DNA of 11,963 nucleotides. It comes from an uncultured Bacillota bacterium (GTDB lineage: Bacteria > Bacillota > Sulfobacillia > UBA995 > UBA9673). The DNA is taken from positions 1 to 11,963 of the forward strand of contig CALMHV010000070.1 of assembly GCA_937863905.1 (NCBI GenBank). Reading direction: 5' to 3'. The notes under the pieces were generated by a model, which did not search any database, was not told where the DNA came from, and saw nothing but the letters and a program-made list of their open reading frames with translations. Below are positions 1 to 7,006 of this stretch, piece by piece (position 1 is the first letter of the stretch; each line of letters opens with the position of its first letter). The position numbers were made by a program, and so were the translations under genes.

Positions 1-68
1 CCGCATAGCCCGGCTGCCGCCGTGCCACCCTAAGCAGGCCTTCCTACCCTGCCTGCGGCGGTGGTCAC

Positions 69-1415
69 GTGCCCGGTCTCCTTCTCATCGCTCCCTCCCA
101 GAAGACCGGTTCCCGGGCGCTGTTCCCACCCCTGGCCCTGGGTGTCCTCGCCGCTCTGACCCCGGACGACTGGGACATCAGCCTCGTGGACGAGGCCGTC
201 CAACCCCTGGACCTGGAGGCCATCCTCCGCCGGGGCCGCATCGACCTCGCCGGCATCACGGTGATGACGCCCCTCGCCCCCCGGGCCTACGAACTGGCCG
301 ACGCTCTCCGGGCCAGGGGCGTGCCGGTCGTCCTGGGGGGCATCCATCCGTCGGCCCTCCCGCGGGAGGCCGCCCGCCATGCGGACGCGGTCGTCGTCGG
401 GGAAGCCGAGGGGGTCTGGAGGCAAGTCCTCGCCGACGCCCGGAAACGGCGCCTGGGGCGGTTCTACCAGTCCCGGTCCAGACCCAGCCTGGAGGGTCTG
501 TCCATCGCCCGGCGAGACCTCTTCCGGCCGGGGGCCTACCTGACCCTGGCCACGGTCCAGACCTCCCGGGGCTGCCCGTTCTCCTGCGATTTCTGTTCGG
601 TGACCCGCTTCTTCGGGCGGACCTACCGGTGTCGGCCGGTCGCCGACGTCGTCCGGGAGATAGAGACCCTCGGGCAGAAGATCATCTTCTTCGTGGACGA
701 CAACATCTTCGGCGCGCCGGGACGGGCCCGCGAACTGTTCCAGCGCCTCATCCCGCTCCGGCTCACCTGGGTCGGGCAGAGTTCCATCAACATCGCCCGG
801 AATCCCGAACTCCTCCGGCTCGCCGCCCGCAGCGGGTGCCGCGGTCTCTTTGTCGGGCTGGAGTCGTTGATCTCCGACAACCTTCGCGACATGGGTAAGA
901 GCCTCCTCAACCGCGTGACGGACTACCGCGAGGCCATCTCCCGCATCCAGGACCACGGCATCGGGGTCGAGGGGGCCTTCATCTTCGGTTTCGACAAGGA
1001 CGACCCGGACATCTTCACCCGGACGGTGGAGTTCGCCAAGCGCGTTCGCCTGGCGGCGGCCCAGTTCGGCATTCTCACCCCCTTCCCGGGGACGCCCTTG
1101 CGCGACCGGCTGGAGCGCGAGAAGCGTATCACCGTCCGGGACTGGGGCCGGTACACGATATCCAACGTGGTCTACAGGCCCGTTCGTCTCTCCGCCGAGG
1201 CCCTGCAGGGAGGGTTCGAGTGGGCCTACCGCGCCTTCTACTCCTACCCGTCCATCCTGGGCCGCCTCCTGCCGCAAGCGCTGCGCTTCGGAAGCGCCCT
1301 GCCCTTCTTCCTGAGGCTCAACCTCCACTTCCGCGAAATCGCCGTGGCCGGTCGGCGAGGACCGGGTCTCGGCGTCGGAGGCTCCTCGGACGGTTTCGGG
1401 CTCAATCCCACCTAG
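69..1415 (+). CDS. B12-binding-domain radical SAM protein
   Basis: Predicted cytosolic iron-sulfur enzyme that cleaves S-adenosylmethionine to start radical chemistry; substrate unknown. Residues about 3-130 look like a cobalamin-binding Rossmann-like domain, with the start MPGLLLIAPS, a PPLALGVLAALTP segment and GGIHPSALP...VVVGEAEG. The radical SAM barrel follows at about 160-370 and carries the cluster motif C169-x3-C173-x2-C176. VGLES (262-266) and FIFGFDKDD (304-312) are typical later barrel elements. A C-terminal extension (about 370-440) resembles the DUF4070-like tail of this family. No classical DxHxxG cobalamin-ligand motif is visible, which is common in this class. The 448 aa length is normal. 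GTG 69 was chosen because the protein begins right at the expected first beta strand; its ribosome binding site is weak (GGCGGTGG, 57-64). The gene lies alone ahead of a promoter-bearing gap, so its neighbours do not reveal its substrate. Confidence 0.88.
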   Translation: MPGLLLIAPSQKTGSRALFPPLALGVLAALTPDDWDISLVDEAVQPLDLEAILRRGRIDLAGITVMTPLAPRAYELADALRARGVPVVLGGIHPSALPREAARHADAVVVGEAEGVWRQVLADARKRRLGRFYQSRSRPSLEGLSIARRDLFRPGAYLTLATVQTSRGCPFSCDFCSVTRFFGRTYRCRPVADVVREIETLGQKIIFFVDDNIFGAPGRARELFQRLIPLRLTWVGQSSINIARNPELLRLAARSGCRGLFVGLESLISDNLRDMGKSLLNRVTDYREAISRIQDHGIGVEGAFIFGFDKDDPDIFTRTVEFAKRVRLAAAQFGILTPFPGTPLRDRLEREKRITVRDWGRYTISNVVYRPVRLSAEALQGGFEWAYRAFYSYPSILGRLLPQALRFGSALPFFLRLNLHFREIAVAGRRGPGLGVGGSSDGFGLNPT

Positions 1416-1440
1416 CCCGGCCCAGCCGCGGGGCCAGGGG

Positions 1441-1469
1441 TTGACCGGTCCCGACCCGGGACATACACT
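1441..1469 (+). promoter_or_regulatory. sigma-70-like promoter with an inverted repeat in the spacer
   Basis: TTGACC (1441-1446) and TACACT (1464-1469) are separated by exactly 17 nt and match the -35 and -10 consensus at 5/6 and 4/6 positions. The site lies 48 nt before the lipid kinase GTG, in a 101-nt intergenic gap. The spacer contains a perfect 6-bp inverted repeat, GTCCCG (1448-1453) and CGGGAC (1457-1462), around a 3-nt centre, which could be an operator. It is a prediction from sequence only; short promoter-like matches do occur by chance, but they are less expected in DNA this GC-rich. Confidence 0.5.
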
Positions 1470-1516
1470 TGGCTTGACTTGACGGTGCGGGAGGGCTTAC
1501 CGGGGAGGGGCGGACC

Positions 1517-2491
1517 GTGGGCGATGCCGACCTGGTCGTCCTCCTGGTCAACCCCACCGCCGGAGGCGGCGCGGCGGCAGGCATTGCCCGCCAGGCCGTC
1601 CATACCTTCGCCGGACTCGGCCTGGAGGCCGTGACTGTGTCGGCCGTCGGCGCCGAGGCGACCGGGGCCGCCGTCCGTGAGACCCTGGCCGAACTGACCG
1701 GGAAAGGTCGCCGGCCGCGGGGCCTCGTCGCCGTCGGCGGCGACGGCACGGTCAGGCTGGCGGCCGGGATTGCCGCCGAGACCGGCTTGCCCCTGGGTAT
1801 CATCCCGGCGGGCACCGGTAACGGCGCCGCCTACTCCTTGGGTCTACCCCTGGACGCCTGGGCCGCCTGCCGGGTCGTGGCCCACGGTCGGCCGGAGCCC
1901 TGCGACCTGGGCCGCCTGGAGTTCGGTCTAAAGACATCCCCCGGACCGGCTTCCGAGCGCGGGCCGGTGCCGTTCCTCAACGTCGCCGGGGCGGGTCTGG
2001 ACGCGGCCATCACCCAGGCCTACCAAGAGTTCGCCTTGGGGGTGCGGGGCGTGCCCGGGTATGTTATCGCCACTTTGCGCTCCCTGGCGACCTATGGGCC
2101 CGTGCCCCTGCGGCTGGAGTTTGATGGGCAGGCGCTGGAGCTTGAGGTTCTCCTGGTGGCTGTCGGTAACGGGAGCGTCTACGGGAAGGGCCTCCGAATT
2201 GTGCCGTCCGCCAGCCCGTCCGACGGTCTCCTGGATGTCTGTGTCGTTCTCGCGGCCAGCCTGGCCGAGATATCGTCTCTGGTGGCGCTGCTCTTGGTGG
2301 GCCGCCACACCGGCCACCCCCGGGTCCGGACCTTTCAGGCCAGGGAAGTGATTCTGCGGGCCGCCCCGGGCCTCTTGCGGGTCGTGCGCGTCCACGCCGA
2401 CGGCGACCTGGTCGGAGAGCTGCCGGTTCGGTTCTCGGTACTGCCGGGTGGCATCTCGGTCTTCAGGTCCGGCGCCGGCCGGCGGGTCTGA
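1517..2491 (+). CDS. diacylglycerol kinase family lipid kinase (YegS/DgkB-like)
   Basis: Probable soluble or peripheral-membrane kinase that phosphorylates a lipid such as diacylglycerol with ATP, feeding phosphatidic acid back into phospholipid synthesis. The N-terminal catalytic domain has VNPTAGGG (11-18), the nucleotide loop VGGDGT (73-78) and PAGTGNGAA (97-105). The second, beta-sandwich domain has NVAGAGLDAA (155-164), SDGLLDV (235-241) and HADGDLVGELP (293-303), the usual closing signature. The 324 aa length fits the family. The usual GTGND motif reads GTGNG here (G103), a mild deviation. GTG 1517 is preceded by GGGGAGGGG (1502-1510) at good spacing. It has its own predicted promoter and is separated from the next gene by 66 nt. 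The exact lipid substrate cannot be read from sequence; sphingosine-like or undecaprenol kinases share this fold. Confidence 0.9.
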   Translation: MGDADLVVLLVNPTAGGGAAAGIARQAVHTFAGLGLEAVTVSAVGAEATGAAVRETLAELTGKGRRPRGLVAVGGDGTVRLAAGIAAETGLPLGIIPAGTGNGAAYSLGLPLDAWAACRVVAHGRPEPCDLGRLEFGLKTSPGPASERGPVPFLNVAGAGLDAAITQAYQEFALGVRGVPGYVIATLRSLATYGPVPLRLEFDGQALELEVLLVAVGNGSVYGKGLRIVPSASPSDGLLDVCVVLAASLAEISSLVALLLVGRHTGHPRVRTFQAREVILRAAPGLLRVVRVHADGDLVGELPVRFSVLPGGISVFRSGAGRRV

Positions 2492-2508
2492 GCCGGGTGG
2501 CCCGTTTT
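2483..2508 (+). terminator. weak intrinsic terminator candidate
   Basis: CGGGTC (2483-2488) can pair with GGCCCG (2499-2504), including one G-U pair, around a 10-nt loop, and is followed by TTTT (2505-2508). The hairpin overlaps the lipid kinase stop codon. The T-run is short, so termination may be partial or absent. Confidence 0.25.
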
Positions 2509-2557
2509 CGCCCTGGGAAACATAAGCCGCAGGGCCTACGAGAGGTGAAAGTCGCCG

Positions 2558-4690
2558 GTGCCTAGGAGTTCACCTGCTTGCCCGCCTTCTTCTTTGGACG
2601 CCCTTTTCCATCCGGTGTCGGTAGCCGTCGTCGGCGCTTCCAAGGGCGAGGGCAAGATAGGTCACGCCATCCTCCAGAACCTGGTCGAGTGCGGGTACCA
2701 GGGGCCCATCTACCCCATCAACCCGAACGAGACGGAGGAGATCCTCGGCCTCCCCTGCTATCCCAGCGTGGGCGCTGTTCCCGGCGCCATCGGCCTCGCC
2801 GTCCTGGCGGTCCCGTCGCGGTTCATCCTGGCCGTGGCCAGGGAGTGCGGGGAGAAAGGCGTACCGGCCCTCGTCACCGTGACGGCCGGGTTCAAGGAGG
2901 TCGGTAAGGAAGGCCTCGACCTTGAGAAGCAGCTCGCCGCGCTCTGCGGTCAGTACGGCATGCGGATGGTCGGCCCGAACTGCCTGGGCGTCATTGATAC
3001 CCATACTCCCCTCAACGCCTCGTTCTCCGCGGGCTTCCCCCACAAGGGGGGCATCGCCTTCCTTTCCCAGAGCGGCGCCCTCTGCGCGGCCATCCTCGAC
3101 TGGAGCCTCCCGCGGGGGATCGGCTTCTCCAAGTTCGTGAGCACGGGGAACAAGGCCATCCTCTCCGAACTCGACTTCATCCGGGACATGGTTGAAGACA
3201 CCTACTCCAAGGTCATTCTGGGGTATATCGAGGACGTCAAGAACGGGGAGGCCTTCGTCCAGGAAGTCTCCCGGTTCAGCCGGACAAAGCCCATCGTCAT
3301 CCTCAAGTCGGGGACGAGCCAGGCCGGCGCCCAGGCCGCCTCCTCTCACACCGGGGCCCTCGCCGGCTCGAACCTGGCCTATGATGTCGCCTTCCGGCAG
3401 GCGGGCATCATCCGGGCCGGCAGCATGGAGGAGCTTTTCGACTACGCCACGGCCTTTGCCACCCAGCCCATCCCGGCCGGGCGGCGGATCGGCATCGTCA
3501 CCAACTCCGGCGGACCCGGCATCATCGCCACCGACTCCGTCGAGGCCGACGGTCTTTTCATGGCCCGCTTCCAGAAGGACACCCTGGAGGCCCTTCGCGG
3601 TCTCCTCTCTCCGGCGGCCAACATCTACAACCCGGTCGACGTGCTCGGTGACGCCACGCCGGACATGTACCGGCAGTCGTTCCGGCTTGTGCTCGGCGAC
3701 CCCGGCGTGGACGCCGTCCTGTGCCTTCTGACCAGGCCGGCCGGCATCGACCCGGCGGAGGTGGCGGCGGGCGTCGTCCAGGAGCGCCGGCGCTTCCCCG
3801 GAAAGCCGGTCGTCGCGGCCTTCCTCGGCGGCGGCAACGTGGCCAGCGGGATCACCGTCTTCCAGAAGTCCGGCGTGCCCACCTATGAGTTCCCGGAACG
3901 GGCCGTCCTGGCCCTCTCGGGTCTGGCCCGGTACGCGGACCTCATCAAGGAACCCCCCGTGGGCCGGGGCCACGAGTTTACCGACGTCGACAGGGACAGG
4001 GTCAGGGAGACATTCGCCGAGGTGCGCCGGGACAGGCGTCTCGTCCTCCTCGGAAGCGAGGCCCACCGGGTCGCCCAGGCCTACGGCATCAACGCCGCCC
4101 CCACCCGCCTGGCGACGCGCGTCTCCGAGGCCGTCGGGGCCGCCGAGGAACTCGGCTACCCCGTGGTCTTGAAGATCGCCTCGCCAAAGATAACCCACAA
4201 GAGCGACATCGGTGGGGTCAAGGTGGGTGTCGGAAGCCCGGACGAGGTCAGGGAGGGCTTCCTCGGAATCCTGGAGAACGTCCAGAGAGCGCTGCCCAAC
4301 GTGCCGGTGAACGGAGTCGAGGTCCAGAAGATGCTTCCCAGTGGCACGGAACTCATCGTCGGGGTGAGCCGCGACGTGCAGTTCGGCCCGCTGGTCATGT
4401 TCGGCCTCGGGGGCATCTGGGTGAACCTGCTCAAGGACGTGGCCTTCCGGCTGGCTTCTGGCCTGACCCTGGAGGAGATCGGCAGGATGGTCACGGAGAC
4501 CAAGGCCAACACCCTGCTCCACGGTTTCCGCGGGCGCCCGCCCCTTGACCACAAGGCGGTGGTCGAGACTATCGCGCGGGTGGCCCAACTCGTCCGCGAT
4601 TTCCCCGAGATAGCCGAGATGGACATCAACCCCCTGGTCGCCTATGAACGCGGGGTCGGCGCGCTGGACGTCAAGCTCACCATCTCCTGA
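2558..4690 (+). CDS. fused ADP-forming acetate/acyl-CoA synthetase (alpha-beta)
   Basis: NDP-forming acyl-CoA synthetase interconverting acetyl-CoA (or another acyl-CoA) + ADP + Pi with the acid + ATP + CoA, a one-enzyme alternative to Pta/AckA. The alpha part comes first: a CoA-binding Rossmann domain (about 13-145, with VAVVGASKGEGKIG at 22-35 and MVGPNCLGV at 137-145) and ligase domains (about 160-460, with LSQSGAL at 169-175). The phosphohistidine is H264 in SSHTGALAGS. The beta part is an ATP-grasp module (about 485-705) with KITHKSDIGGVKVG around H547, the position of the second phosphohistidine described for ACD beta subunits, then VMFGLGGIWV (613-622) and EMDINPL (687-693). The 710 aa length is normal for a fused protein. 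Both histidines are kept, unlike in Pat-type protein acetyltransferases, so catalysis is expected. GTG 2558 follows AGAGGTG (2541-2547). The acyl specificity is uncertain. Confidence 0.92.
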   Translation: MPRSSPACPPSSLDALFHPVSVAVVGASKGEGKIGHAILQNLVECGYQGPIYPINPNETEEILGLPCYPSVGAVPGAIGLAVLAVPSRFILAVARECGEKGVPALVTVTAGFKEVGKEGLDLEKQLAALCGQYGMRMVGPNCLGVIDTHTPLNASFSAGFPHKGGIAFLSQSGALCAAILDWSLPRGIGFSKFVSTGNKAILSELDFIRDMVEDTYSKVILGYIEDVKNGEAFVQEVSRFSRTKPIVILKSGTSQAGAQAASSHTGALAGSNLAYDVAFRQAGIIRAGSMEELFDYATAFATQPIPAGRRIGIVTNSGGPGIIATDSVEADGLFMARFQKDTLEALRGLLSPAANIYNPVDVLGDATPDMYRQSFRLVLGDPGVDAVLCLLTRPAGIDPAEVAAGVVQERRRFPGKPVVAAFLGGGNVASGITVFQKSGVPTYEFPERAVLALSGLARYADLIKEPPVGRGHEFTDVDRDRVRETFAEVRRDRRLVLLGSEAHRVAQAYGINAAPTRLATRVSEAVGAAEELGYPVVLKIASPKITHKSDIGGVKVGVGSPDEVREGFLGILENVQRALPNVPVNGVEVQKMLPSGTELIVGVSRDVQFGPLVMFGLGGIWVNLLKDVAFRLASGLTLEEIGRMVTETKANTLLHGFRGRPPLDHKAVVETIARVAQLVRDFPEIAEMDINPLVAYERGVGALDVKLTIS

Positions 4691-4697
4691 GGAGGTG
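4691..4697 (+). promoter_or_regulatory. ribosome binding site that fixes the DRTGG protein start
   Basis: GGAGGTG begins directly after the stop codon of the acyl-CoA synthetase. It sits 6 nt before TTG 4704 and 9 nt before GTG 4707, so the true start is one of these. An in-frame ATG at 4644 lies inside the previous gene and would add 20 residues that are only a frame-shifted reading of that gene's 3' end. Confidence 0.8.
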
Positions 4698-4703
4698 TCT
4701 GGT

Positions 4704-5789
4704 TTGGTGAAGAGCCTTTTCGTGATGGGTCAGTACGGCAGCGGGAAGACGGCTCTTTGCCTCGCCCTGGGGCTGAAGATGAAGGAGCAGGGCCTTTCTG
4801 TCTCCTACTACAAGCCCGTCTGGACGCCGACCGGAGTCGGGGTCACCGTGGATGCCGACGCCGTTCTGATGCGGGAGGCTCTCGGCCTGAAGCTGCTCCC
4901 GGAGCGCCTCTCCCCGTTCACGGCGTCCGCCAACTACCTGGCCAGGTACGAGGATGCCGCCAAGGCCCTGGGCGCGATCCGCGGGGGCTTCGAGGAGGCG
5001 AAACAGGGCGCCGACGTGGTCATCGTGGAAGGCACGAACTGGCCCTACGTGATGATGAGCCTCGGCCTCGACGCGGCGGCCCTCGCCCGGGAATTCGGCT
5101 CGATCGCCCTTCTCGTCTCCAAGGTCATCAACGACTACTCCCTCGACGCCACCCTGGTCGTCTGCCGTCTGCTGGCCCTGGAGAAGGTGCCCCTGGCCGG
5201 GGTTGTTTTCAACAACGTCCCCCGGACCCTGCTCGACAAGACCAAGAGCATCTACGGGCCGTTCCTCAAGAAGTCCGGCATAGACGTCCTCGGCGTCGTG
5301 CCGGAGGCGGTAGAACTCACCGCCCCGACGGTCGCCGAGTTCCAGGAGGCCTTGGGCGGCGAGATTCTGGTCGGCCAGGAGCACCTGGGACGCGTGGTCG
5401 AGGACGTGCTCATCGGGGCCATGACCCTGGAGAGCGCCCACAACTACCTCCACCGGGCTCAGAACAAGGCGGTCATCACCGGCGGCGACCGGGCGGACCT
5501 GGCCCTGGCGGCTCTGGAGACGAGTACGTCCGTGCTCATCCTCACCGGCGGGCTGTACCCGAACGTCAAAGTCCTGTCCCGGGCGGCGGAGAAGGACGTG
5601 CCGGTCATCCTCGTCCACTACGACACCTTCACCGTGGCCGAGAAGCTCCACGACGTGTCGCGCAAGATCCGGCCCACCGACACCAAGGCCATCGCCGTGG
5701 CCCGCCAGAACGTGGAGAGTTTCTGCGACTGGAAGAGCATCCTGAGGGCGATCGGGGTGGAGACACACCGCGATTCGGGTGCCGAATAG
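4704..5789 (+). CDS. BioD-like P-loop + DRTGG-domain protein (Pta N-terminal-like)
   Basis: Matches the N-terminal half of long phosphotransacetylases: a dethiobiotin-synthetase-like P-loop domain (about 1-205) with Walker A GQYGSGKT (9-16) and VVIVEGTNWP (105-114), then a DRTGG domain (about 210-325) containing ITGGDRADLALAAL (258-271) and LTGGLYPNVKVL (280-291). The catalytic phosphotransacetylase domain is absent: the protein ends after 361 aa with about 35 residues beyond the DRTGG fold. In full-length Pta these domains are regulatory, so a nucleotide-dependent sensor or regulator is likely; an enzyme of its own is possible. It starts 13 nt after the ADP-forming acyl-CoA synthetase and is probably translationally coupled to it, so that enzyme is the obvious partner (inference). 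The start is TTG 4704, or GTG 4707 one codon later. Confidence 0.85.
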   Translation: MVKSLFVMGQYGSGKTALCLALGLKMKEQGLSVSYYKPVWTPTGVGVTVDADAVLMREALGLKLLPERLSPFTASANYLARYEDAAKALGAIRGGFEEAKQGADVVIVEGTNWPYVMMSLGLDAAALAREFGSIALLVSKVINDYSLDATLVVCRLLALEKVPLAGVVFNNVPRTLLDKTKSIYGPFLKKSGIDVLGVVPEAVELTAPTVAEFQEALGGEILVGQEHLGRVVEDVLIGAMTLESAHNYLHRAQNKAVITGGDRADLALAALETSTSVLILTGGLYPNVKVLSRAAEKDVPVILVHYDTFTVAEKLHDVSRKIRPTDTKAIAVARQNVESFCDWKSILRAIGVETHRDSGAE

Positions 5790-5821
5790 ACTCCGACTAG
5801 GATGGCCGTCGGGGCGCCGAC
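5773..5821 (+). repeat. two small hairpins over the DRTGG gene stop and just after
   Basis: ATTCGG (5773-5778) and CCGAAT (5782-5787) form a perfect 6-bp inverted repeat with a 3-nt loop, ending on the first base of the TAG stop. A second, GTCGG (5808-5812) and CCGAC (5817-5821), has a 4-nt loop. Neither is followed by a T-run, so I do not call a terminator. They could slow RNA decay or separate expression of the synthetase pair from the gluconeogenic pair downstream. Confidence 0.35.
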
Positions 5822-5901
5822 AGGATATGCGTCCCGGCGGCTAGAAGCTGCACAGGCCACGGGAACCTACGTTCTCAGCCTGCCGAGGGGAGAGGGTTGG
5901 C

Positions 5902-6996
5902 TTGGGGAAGGTGACGCTCAGCGTCATCAAGGCGGATATCGGGGGATGGGTAGGGCATTCGGGGGTCCATCCGGCTCTGATGGACCGCGCCAGGGAGTGT
6001 CTGGCCGCGACGAAAGGCCTGCTCATCGATTATCACGTGGCCTACTGCGGCGACGACCTGAACCTGGTGATGACCCACCAGGCCGGTGTTGACTCCGAAC
6101 CCATCCATCGCCTGGCCTGGGATACCTTTGTCGCCTGCACGCTGGTGGCCAAGAAGCTCAAGCTCTACGGGGCGGGCCAGGACCTCCTCAGTGACGCTTT
6201 TTCCGGAAACATCAAGGGCCTGGGGCCGGGCGTCGCCGAGATGGCGTTCGAGGAACGCCCGTCCGAGCCCATCGTCATCTTCATGGCCGACAAGACCGAG
6301 CCCGGAGCCTGGAACTTCCCGGTCTTCAAGATCTTCGCCGACCCGTTCAACACCTCGGGTCTGGTCATCGACCCCAAGATGCACGCCGGTTTCCGCTTCG
6401 AGGTCCACGACCTCTATGAGCACAAGAGGATTTTCTTCTCCCTGCCCGAGGAGTATTACGACATCCTCGTCTTCATCGGCGCGCCGGGCCGCTACATCAT
6501 CAAGTCCGTGTACTCCAAGACCGGCGAGATCGCCTCAGTCGCGACAACCCAGCGTCTCAACCTCATGGCCGGGCGCTACGTGGGCAAGGACGACCCCGTT
6601 CTCATCGTCCGCGCCCAGAGCGGGCTGCCGGCCGTAGGCGAGATCCTTGAACCCTTCGCCCACCCCCACATCGTGGCCGGCTGGATGCGCGGCTCGCACA
6701 ACGGGCCGCTCATGCCGGTCGCTGTCGCCGATGCCCATCCGACCCGGTTCGACGGCCCGCCGCGGGTTATCGCCCTCGGTTTCCAGCTCTGCGAGGGCAA
6801 GCTCATCGGGCCGCAGGATTTCTTCGCCGACCCGGCCTTCGACCGGGCCCGGAGCGAGGCTCTGGAACTGGCCGACTTCTTCCGACGTCTCGGGCCGTTC
6901 GAGCCGCATCGCCTGCCGCTGGCCGAGATGGAGTACACGACGATGCCTGAGGTCATGAACCGGCTCAAAGGCCGGTTCGAGGACATCACGGACTAG
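5902..6996 (+). CDS. fbp: bifunctional fructose-1,6-bisphosphate aldolase/phosphatase
   Basis: Archaeal-type (class V) FBP aldolase/phosphatase. One active site condenses glyceraldehyde-3-phosphate with dihydroxyacetone phosphate and then dephosphorylates the product to fructose-6-phosphate, making gluconeogenesis one-way. The start MGKVTLSVIKADIGGWVGHS carries the metal ligands D12 and H19. D51-D52 (CGDDLN), Q93, D130-K131 (ADKTEPGAWN), Y226 and the Schiff-base lysine K229 with D230-D231 (RYVGKDDP), and Y345 near the C-terminus match conserved catalytic positions of the family. The 364 aa length is typical, and no key residue appears lost. TTG 5902 was chosen because it gives the conserved N-terminus and follows GGGGAGAGGG (5887-5896). 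PHP follows after 10 nt, so the two are probably cotranscribed. The family is found in archaea and in some deep-branching, often thermophilic or autotrophic, bacteria. Confidence 0.95.
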   Translation: MGKVTLSVIKADIGGWVGHSGVHPALMDRARECLAATKGLLIDYHVAYCGDDLNLVMTHQAGVDSEPIHRLAWDTFVACTLVAKKLKLYGAGQDLLSDAFSGNIKGLGPGVAEMAFEERPSEPIVIFMADKTEPGAWNFPVFKIFADPFNTSGLVIDPKMHAGFRFEVHDLYEHKRIFFSLPEEYYDILVFIGAPGRYIIKSVYSKTGEIASVATTQRLNLMAGRYVGKDDPVLIVRAQSGLPAVGEILEPFAHPHIVAGWMRGSHNGPLMPVAVADAHPTRFDGPPRVIALGFQLCEGKLIGPQDFFADPAFDRARSEALELADFFRRLGPFEPHRLPLAEMEYTTMPEVMNRLKGRFEDITD

Positions 6997-7006
6997 GAGC
7001 AGCAAC

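Noticed and set aside
34..56. Inverted repeat GCAGGC/GCCTGC at the left edge
   Set aside because: Six base pairs with an 11-nt loop and no T-run in very GC-rich DNA; not enough to call a terminator. Stops at 6-8 and 31-33 could end an upstream gene, but too little is visible to say.
30..1328. Minus-strand open frame of 432 codons opposite the radical SAM gene
   Set aside because: Low-complexity Glu/Gly/Pro/Asp translation with no family motif, and the + strand gene is certain.
1419..1435. GGCCC/GGGCC repeat after the radical SAM stop as a terminator
   Set aside because: Only a 5-bp stem and no following T-run.
2570..4588. Very long open frame on the minus strand opposite the acyl-CoA synthetase (672 codons)
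   Set aside because: It mirrors the codon pattern of a verified gene in high-GC DNA; its translation is Asp/Gly/Arg/His-rich with no recognisable domain.
4644..4703. Upstream ATG start for the DRTGG protein
   Set aside because: It lies inside the previous gene; the 20 extra residues are a frame-shifted reading of that gene, and the ribosome site at 4691 points to 4704 or 4707.
4677..5768. Minus-strand open frame of 363 codons opposite the DRTGG gene
   Set aside because: Same antisense compositional effect; no motif and no ribosome site looked for it to be real.
5802..6092. Short + strand open frame starting in the gap before the aldolase/phosphatase
   Set aside because: It runs 190 nt into the aldolase/phosphatase in another frame, has no clear ribosome site, and its product is Gly/Arg-rich without a domain.
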